From Candidatus Hydrogenedentes bacterium CG07_land_8_20_14_0_80_42_17 (GTDB lineage: Bacteria > UBA8481): 10,003 bases of DNA. The stretch lies in assembly GCA_002780065.1 (NCBI GenBank), contig PEWQ01000138.1, positions 1 through 10,003 on the forward strand, in the 5' to 3' direction. The stretch's first letter is position 1. Every line of letters starts with the position of its first letter. Both the position numbers and the translations under genes were made by a program. Shown here piece after piece: positions 6,527 to 10,003 of the stretch. The notes under the pieces were generated by a model. It did not search any database, had not been told where the DNA came from, and saw nothing but the letters and a program-made list of their open reading frames with translations.

Positions 6527-7966
6527 ATGTGTTTTTCTAAATTTATTTTTAATTGCTATAAAAAAGTAAATAAGTTCAAGCCTGACCCCATTCTGGTCAT
6601 TCTGGCCATTCTGGCAGGAATAATTACTGCTCTGGCATTTCCTCCATATAATTTTATTCCAGGAGTTTTTATCGGACCATTAATTTTTTATGTAATGAAT
6701 CGAAAAAAGCTGTCGTTCTATTCAGGTTTCTTGTTTGGAATAGGATTTCTTGCTCCGATAGAAAATTGGCTTTTTGAGTTCAACTTCTTTGCACCTTTCG
6801 CAGTTATTTTTATATTTGCGATTCCTTACGGCGTTGCGGCTCGATTCTCGCGTACTCCCGTTCTTTTTGCTTCAGCGATGACTGCGGCTGAATTCTTCAG
6901 ATGCATTGGCAGTTTTGCGTTTCCATGGGGGCAGTTAGGATCAGTACTTGCTTTTAAATCGTTTGCAAATCTCTTTTATCTTTTCGGTGTTTTTGGAGTT
7001 ACATTTATAGTTTTGCTGACAGCTTCGCTTTCTGTAGAAAAATTTCGATTAGCTTTAATTTTTGCCGGAACAGTTTTTTTGATAATACTTTATCCGCAAT
7101 CTGAATTACATGGGCAGAAGATAAAAGTAGCTGTTGTCCAAGGAAATTTTGCGCCTGAATCCGATTACGAGTTTGAACCTCAAAAGGTTTTGTCGAGGCT
7201 TTTTTTGGGAACTCGTGAAGCCGCACAAAAGGGCGCAAAGCTTGTTGTATGGACAGAAACAGTTATTCTTGAATACTTGAATCTTCCTTCGAGTGTCAGA
7301 AGATCAATTGAAAGATTGGCAATTGAAAATAATATTACGATAATTACAGGAGCTCCCTCATTAATTGAAGGAGACAAACGCAATTCTATTTATGTTTTTT
7401 TTCCGGATTCAAATGCTATTAAAATTTTTAGATATGATAAGGTTCATCTCGTTCCTTTTGGCGAATACATTCCTGGTTTTGGTCCGGATAAAAATCATCT
7501 TCTTCTGTCTGAAGGAGTCGGCGATTTTACACCTGCAATTCTATCTCTGCCGAAATTATCTATGGCATTTATGATCTGTTTCGAGGGAGCATTTTCTGAG
7601 GTTGCAAGCGTTCAAGTAAATAACAGAGCGAAATTACTCGTAAATCTTTCGAACGATGCTTGGTCAAAAAGTTCTTCAGAAGCAGTTCAGCATGCGGCTT
7701 TGACAGGAGTAAGAGCTTTTGAATTTCGAAGTGCTTTGATTCGTGCGGGGAATACAGGACCAAGTTTTATTTTAGATGCTGACGGAACCGAAAAAGCGCG
7801 GCTAGATCTTTGCAGAGAAGGAGTAATTACAGGCGAAGTCACTTTATCCGAAAAATCCTCCCGCTTTGTTTCTGTTAATTTTTTCGGATGGCTTAATTTT
7901 TTAGGATTGCCATTTTTCTTGACAGCAAGCTCACTTCTTGGTGAACTAAAGGAAAGAAATGAGTAG
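6527..7966 (+). CDS. lnt: Apolipoprotein N-acyltransferase Lnt, with repeat-derived N-terminus
   Basis: Lnt adds the third acyl chain to the N-terminal cysteine of lipoproteins in the inner membrane. The 479 residues comprise a hydrophobic N-terminal half (segments from ~22, ILVILAILAGIITALAFPP), a periplasmic nitrilase-like domain (~198-440) and a final membrane helix (~448-470). The catalytic triad is present: Glu244 in VVWTE, Lys305 in YDKVHLVPFGEYIP and Cys351 in MICFE; NLSNDAW (373-379) is also typical. The only possible start is ATG 6527, because an in-frame TAG lies two codons upstream (6521-6523) and no ATG/GTG/TTG occurs between codon 1 and TM1. Codons ~12-21 are inverted repeat copy D, and all of codons 1-21 lie between repeat copies, so the N-terminus looks acquired or rebuilt. 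No clear Shine-Dalgarno is seen. The gene is visibly AT-richer than the leftward operon and overlaps the next gene by 8 bases. Confidence 0.94.
   Translation: MCFSKFIFNCYKKVNKFKPDPILVILAILAGIITALAFPPYNFIPGVFIGPLIFYVMNRKKLSFYSGFLFGIGFLAPIENWLFEFNFFAPFAVIFIFAIPYGVAARFSRTPVLFASAMTAAEFFRCIGSFAFPWGQLGSVLAFKSFANLFYLFGVFGVTFIVLLTASLSVEKFRLALIFAGTVFLIILYPQSELHGQKIKVAVVQGNFAPESDYEFEPQKVLSRLFLGTREAAQKGAKLVVWTETVILEYLNLPSSVRRSIERLAIENNITIITGAPSLIEGDKRNSIYVFFPDSNAIKIFRYDKVHLVPFGEYIPGFGPDKNHLLLSEGVGDFTPAILSLPKLSMAFMICFEGAFSEVASVQVNNRAKLLVNLSNDAWSKSSSEAVQHAALTGVRAFEFRSALIRAGNTGPSFILDADGTEKARLDLCREGVITGEVTLSEKSSRFVSVNFFGWLNFLGLPFFLTASSLLGELKERNE
6560..6590 (-). repeat. Inverted repeat copy D inside the lnt coding sequence
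   Basis: Read on the minus strand this is TGGGGTCAGGCTTGAAC followed by TT-A-TTTACTTTTTT, matching copies A and C except for one base (T instead of A at plus position 6571) and loss of the T6 tract at its left end. On the plus strand it lies in frame with lnt and encodes KKVNKFKPDP. The single difference changes what would be a Lys codon to Asn (AAA to AAT). Confidence 0.9.
6590..6616 (+). repeat. Three tandem 9-base units at the repeat/lnt junction
   Basis: ATTCTGGTC, ATTCTGGCC and ATTCTGGCA follow one another directly after copy D, in frame, encoding ILV-ILA-ILA at residues 22-30. They make up the start of the first membrane helix of Lnt. Units differ only in their last two bases. This could be duplication at the repeat boundary or simple low-complexity hydrophobic coding. 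Confidence 0.75.
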
Positions 7967-9119
7967 AGTAATAACATTCAGCACTAATATTAGTGCGGGG
8001 CATAGAAGAGCGGCGGAGGCTGTTGCGCGGGCAATTAAGGATTTTATTCCCGGCGCAGTGATAGCCGAACGCGACGCCATGAAACTGCTGGGCAACACTC
8101 GTCGCAATCTGTTGACTAGAGCATATCTAGGCATAATTGAGAGATATCCATCTTTATGGAATTACCTTTACCATTCTAAAAAGATGATGCCGTTCATAAC
8201 CGGCTTAGGTCGAAATTTTATTTTGAAAAGCGTAAATAAATTTGAGGATGAGTTAGATACATTTCAGCCGGATGTGATCATTTGCACTCAGGCTATTCCC
8301 GCCAGAATAATTGCGGATATTCGCAGGCGCGGAAGGTGCGGAAGGTGTAGAGCTCCTTTGCTTGCGGTTGCGACGGATTACGGAATTCATCCTTACTGGA
8401 TAGATCCGCATATCGATGCGTATGCCGTGCCGTGCGAACCTGCTGCTATAGAACTGAAACAGGAAGGTGTTCCTGAAGAGAAGATATTTGTGACCGGCAT
8501 TCCTGTCGATAAAGTTTTTGAAAATCCTCCGCTGAAAGAAATTGCTCGAAAACGTCTGGGGATTTTATCCGATCGCGGTGTCGTTCTTGTTATGGGTGGA
8601 GGAAATGGATTGGGTCTGAAAATTTCAGATATCGAATCGATCGAATCTGCGCAAGGAGTGAGCGAGGTAATAGTCATCACAGGGAGTAACGATCAGTTAG
8701 CTATGGAACTTCGAGCTCTTCCTCTTCACAAAAAAATTATTCGCAGAATATTTCCAATAGTGGAACGAATTGAAGATTATTATGCCGCCGCAGATATTCT
8801 AGTTTCGAAACCTGGCGGACTTACAATGGCTGAAGCTACAACTATGGGAATTCCTATTGTTATGATCTCTCCGCTTCCAGGACAAGAAGTTAGAAATGCG
8901 GATTTTCTTGAGCGTTGCGGAGCCGCTGTAATGGCAGGTACAAGTGAAGAATTGCGTTCGACGATTGCAAACATTCTGAGAGATTCTATTAAACGGCAGA
9001 ATCTTGTAGATGCCGCCAAAGCTGTCGGCAGGCCCTCTGCCGCTATGCAGATTGCAAGAATTGCAATGTCGCTTTCTAAATACGGAAGACTGGATTCGAC
9101 CCGCGCCGTAAACGATTGA
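7959..9119 (+). CDS. Family 28 glycosyltransferase, MGDG synthase/UgtP-like
   Basis: The 386-residue protein has the two-Rossmann-domain (GT-B) build of MGDG synthases and processive diacylglycerol glucosyltransferases, which move a sugar from a UDP-sugar to a membrane lipid; MurG is a more distant relative. N-terminal domain: SAGHRRAAEAV (12-22), matching the MGDG_synth (PF06925) GH-x-x-A-A signature, QPDVIICTQAIPA (103-115) and ATDYGIHPYW (138-147). C-terminal domain: GIPVD (180-184), MGGGNGLG (212-219), and the nucleotide-sugar site SKPGGLTMAEA (283-293) with PLPGQEVRNADFL (305-317). The start ATG 7959 overlaps lnt by 8 bases and has AAGGAA (7949-7954) as a good Shine-Dalgarno. An in-frame 9-base duplication gives RGRCGRC at 124-130. 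Lipid glycosylation is inferred from family and from neighbours lnt and the acyltransferase; sugar and acceptor are unknown. Confidence 0.85.
   Translation: MSRVITFSTNISAGHRRAAEAVARAIKDFIPGAVIAERDAMKLLGNTRRNLLTRAYLGIIERYPSLWNYLYHSKKMMPFITGLGRNFILKSVNKFEDELDTFQPDVIICTQAIPARIIADIRRRGRCGRCRAPLLAVATDYGIHPYWIDPHIDAYAVPCEPAAIELKQEGVPEEKIFVTGIPVDKVFENPPLKEIARKRLGILSDRGVVLVMGGGNGLGLKISDIESIESAQGVSEVIVITGSNDQLAMELRALPLHKKIIRRIFPIVERIEDYYAAADILVSKPGGLTMAEATTMGIPIVMISPLPGQEVRNADFLERCGAAVMAGTSEELRSTIANILRDSIKRQNLVDAAKAVGRPSAAMQIARIAMSLSKYGRLDSTRAVND
8329..8346 (+). repeat. In-frame 9-base tandem duplication in the glycosyltransferase gene
   Basis: GCGGAAGGT occurs twice in direct succession (8329-8337, 8338-8346). 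It produces RGRCGRC in a basic loop just before the strand leading to ATDYG. The reading frame is kept, so it is a loop insertion rather than damage. Confidence 0.8.
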
Positions 9120-9895
9120 GAAGAATCCTTCGTCTCGCGGCACTGCTTGCTCCTCTTTTAGGAGTAAAGATCACACCGAAACTGTATGGAGCTTTAGCAA
9201 AACTTTTTTGGTTTTATGCTCCGGCAAAAAATATTTTGAAAGCGAATTTTAAACGAGCCGGAATATCTGCTTCTCCTGAATTGATTTCAGAGACCGTTCG
9301 AAATTTTGGCAGATATCTCAGTGAATTTTTTTCTGTTTTAGGAAAATCTGAAAGCCTTTCATTTTTGAGAGGTGAAGTTGACATTGACTCGCTGAAGAAA
9401 ACCCATGAATCAGGTAGAGGAGCTTTTGCGCTCTCTCCTCATTTTGGCAACTGGGAAGTTGGTGCATTGATATTAGGCGAAGAGTTCGGTGGGATTTCCG
9501 TAATAATCAGAACGACCGGAGATAAATGGCTGGACGAACGAATAAAGATTTGCCGAGGTAGAAACCGTTTATTCGACGTTTCAAAGGGAGTGAGACCTAT
9601 TTTGCGCGCACTTGAAGAAAAGGCGATTGTGGCCGCCGCAGTTGATGAACCGCGCAGTAAAGGTGTCGAAGTTAAATTTATGGGCGCTAATATTTTTTTC
9701 CCTTCTGCAATCTTTAGAATGGCTGAGGAAACAGATTCGGCATTAATACCTGTAAGATGCAAAAGAAGTCATGAAGGAAAGATAACAGTAAAATCTTATG
9801 AGGAAGTGAGAACGCCTCAGGAGCTGGCGGATATTTTTGAAGAATGGATTAGAGAAGAGCCTACTCAATGGATGCTGATGGAGCGTTTAGAATGA
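9116..9895 (+). CDS. Lipid A biosynthesis lauroyl/myristoyl acyltransferase-like protein (LpxL/HtrB family)
   Basis: LpxL/HtrB enzymes add secondary acyl chains to Kdo2-lipid IVA at the inner membrane; relatives acylate other glycolipids. The catalytic HX4E motif is HFGNWE (109-114), inside ALSPHFGNWEVGALIL. Further family marks are VDEPRSKGVEVKFMG (176-190), FFPSAIFRMAEETDSALIPV (194-213) and the C-terminal EEWIREEPTQWML (242-254). At 259 residues it is shorter than E. coli LpxL (~306), mainly at the N-terminus, where only a short hydrophobic stretch (4-16) and YGALAKLFWFYAP are left before the N-x-K-R-A-like segment. The start is a TTG at 9116 that shares TTGA with the preceding stop; no other plausible start precedes the conserved region, and no strong Shine-Dalgarno is seen, so coupling is likely. 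Family is sure; the acceptor (lipid A or the neighbouring enzyme's glycolipid) is open. Confidence 0.88.
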   Translation: MRRILRLAALLAPLLGVKITPKLYGALAKLFWFYAPAKNILKANFKRAGISASPELISETVRNFGRYLSEFFSVLGKSESLSFLRGEVDIDSLKKTHESGRGAFALSPHFGNWEVGALILGEEFGGISVIIRTTGDKWLDERIKICRGRNRLFDVSKGVRPILRALEEKAIVAAAVDEPRSKGVEVKFMGANIFFPSAIFRMAEETDSALIPVRCKRSHEGKITVKSYEEVRTPQELADIFEEWIREEPTQWMLMERLE

Positions 9896-9900
9896 TAAAT

Positions 9901-10002
9901 TTATTTTATGCAGGTTGATTTTAAAGTTCTAATCGCATTTGAAAGAGATTCTTGTTTGAATAAATAACTTCCGGCAACAAGTATGTCTGCTCCAGAGCTA
10001 AA
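9901..10002 (-). CDS. rpe: Ribulose-phosphate 3-epimerase, C-terminal 33 residues (cut by window edge)
   Basis: On the minus strand a frame entering from the right edge reads FSSGADILVAGSYLFKQ, then ESLSNAIRTLKST, ending in TAA at 9903-9901. GADILVAGS-x-x-F plus a closing A-I-x-x-L helix is the hallmark end of ribulose-phosphate 3-epimerase, the pentose phosphate/Calvin enzyme that interconverts ribulose 5-phosphate and xylulose 5-phosphate; the GADxxVAGS loop binds the substrate phosphate. Only this tail is inside the window. The gene converges on the acyltransferase with five bases between stops and no hairpin terminator visible between them. The call rests on one short motif, but a distinctive one. 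Confidence 0.82.
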   Translation of the reverse strand, partial: FSSGADILVAGSYLFKQESLSNAIRTLKSTCIK

Positions 10003-10003
10003 A

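Noticed and set aside
6447-6590. Intrinsic terminator formed by inverted copies C and D
   Set aside because: The loop of ~78 bases is too long, and the hairpin precedes and enters a gene start rather than following a gene end.
8799-9143. Minus-strand open frame of 114 codons across the glycosyltransferase/acyltransferase junction
   Set aside because: It is antisense to two well-supported genes, rich in Cys/His/Arg/Ser by chance, and has no recognisable motif or start signal.

Overview
The window looks like chromosomal DNA from a Gram-negative (diderm) bacterium. It encodes apolipoprotein N-acyltransferase (Lnt) and a lipid A-type lauroyl acyltransferase, alongside the housekeeping proteins FtsY, RibD and ribulose-phosphate 3-epimerase. 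The lineage cannot be named from sequence alone. Intergenic copies of a repeat with core GGGGTCAGGCTTGAAC resemble repeats I recall from uncultivated bacterial genomes near IS200-like REP transposases; that is memory, not a search.

Layout. Two gene groups diverge from a 148-base region at 6379-6526. Leftward (minus strand) the order is: NodU/CmcH-type carbamoyltransferase (6378-4690), WecA/TagO-type polyprenyl-phosphate glycosyl-1-phosphate transferase (4693-3629), ftsY (3632-2727), ribD (2730-1678), a small PmtA-like SAM methyltransferase (1681-1040), then after 70 bases a membrane-anchored sulfatase/phosphotransferase-fold enzyme (969 to the left edge, incomplete). The first five genes are joined by four consecutive 4-base stop/start overlaps, so they are almost certainly one translationally coupled operon. 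Rightward (plus strand) are lnt (6527-7966), an MGDG-synthase-like family 28 glycosyltransferase (7959-9119) and an LpxL/HtrB-like acyltransferase (9116-9895), again overlapping. The 3' end of rpe faces them from the right edge (10002-9901, minus strand).

Function. The rightward group handles envelope lipids: lipoprotein N-acylation, glycosylation of a lipid acceptor and acylation of a glycolipid. The leftward group starts a polyprenyl-linked envelope glycan (WecA-type), may carbamoylate a sugar or metabolite, and also contains the membrane-targeting GTPase FtsY, a riboflavin enzyme and a putative phospholipid methyltransferase.

Most striking point. The divergent intergenic region is almost entirely repeat: two full direct copies and one truncated copy of a ~35-base element. 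A fourth, inverted copy lies inside the lnt reading frame. The only available lnt start codon and the first ~21 codons fall within this REPIN-like structure, so a repeat appears to have supplied the start and the basic cytoplasmic tail of an envelope enzyme. A triple 9-base tandem duplication at the junction forms the start of the first membrane segment.
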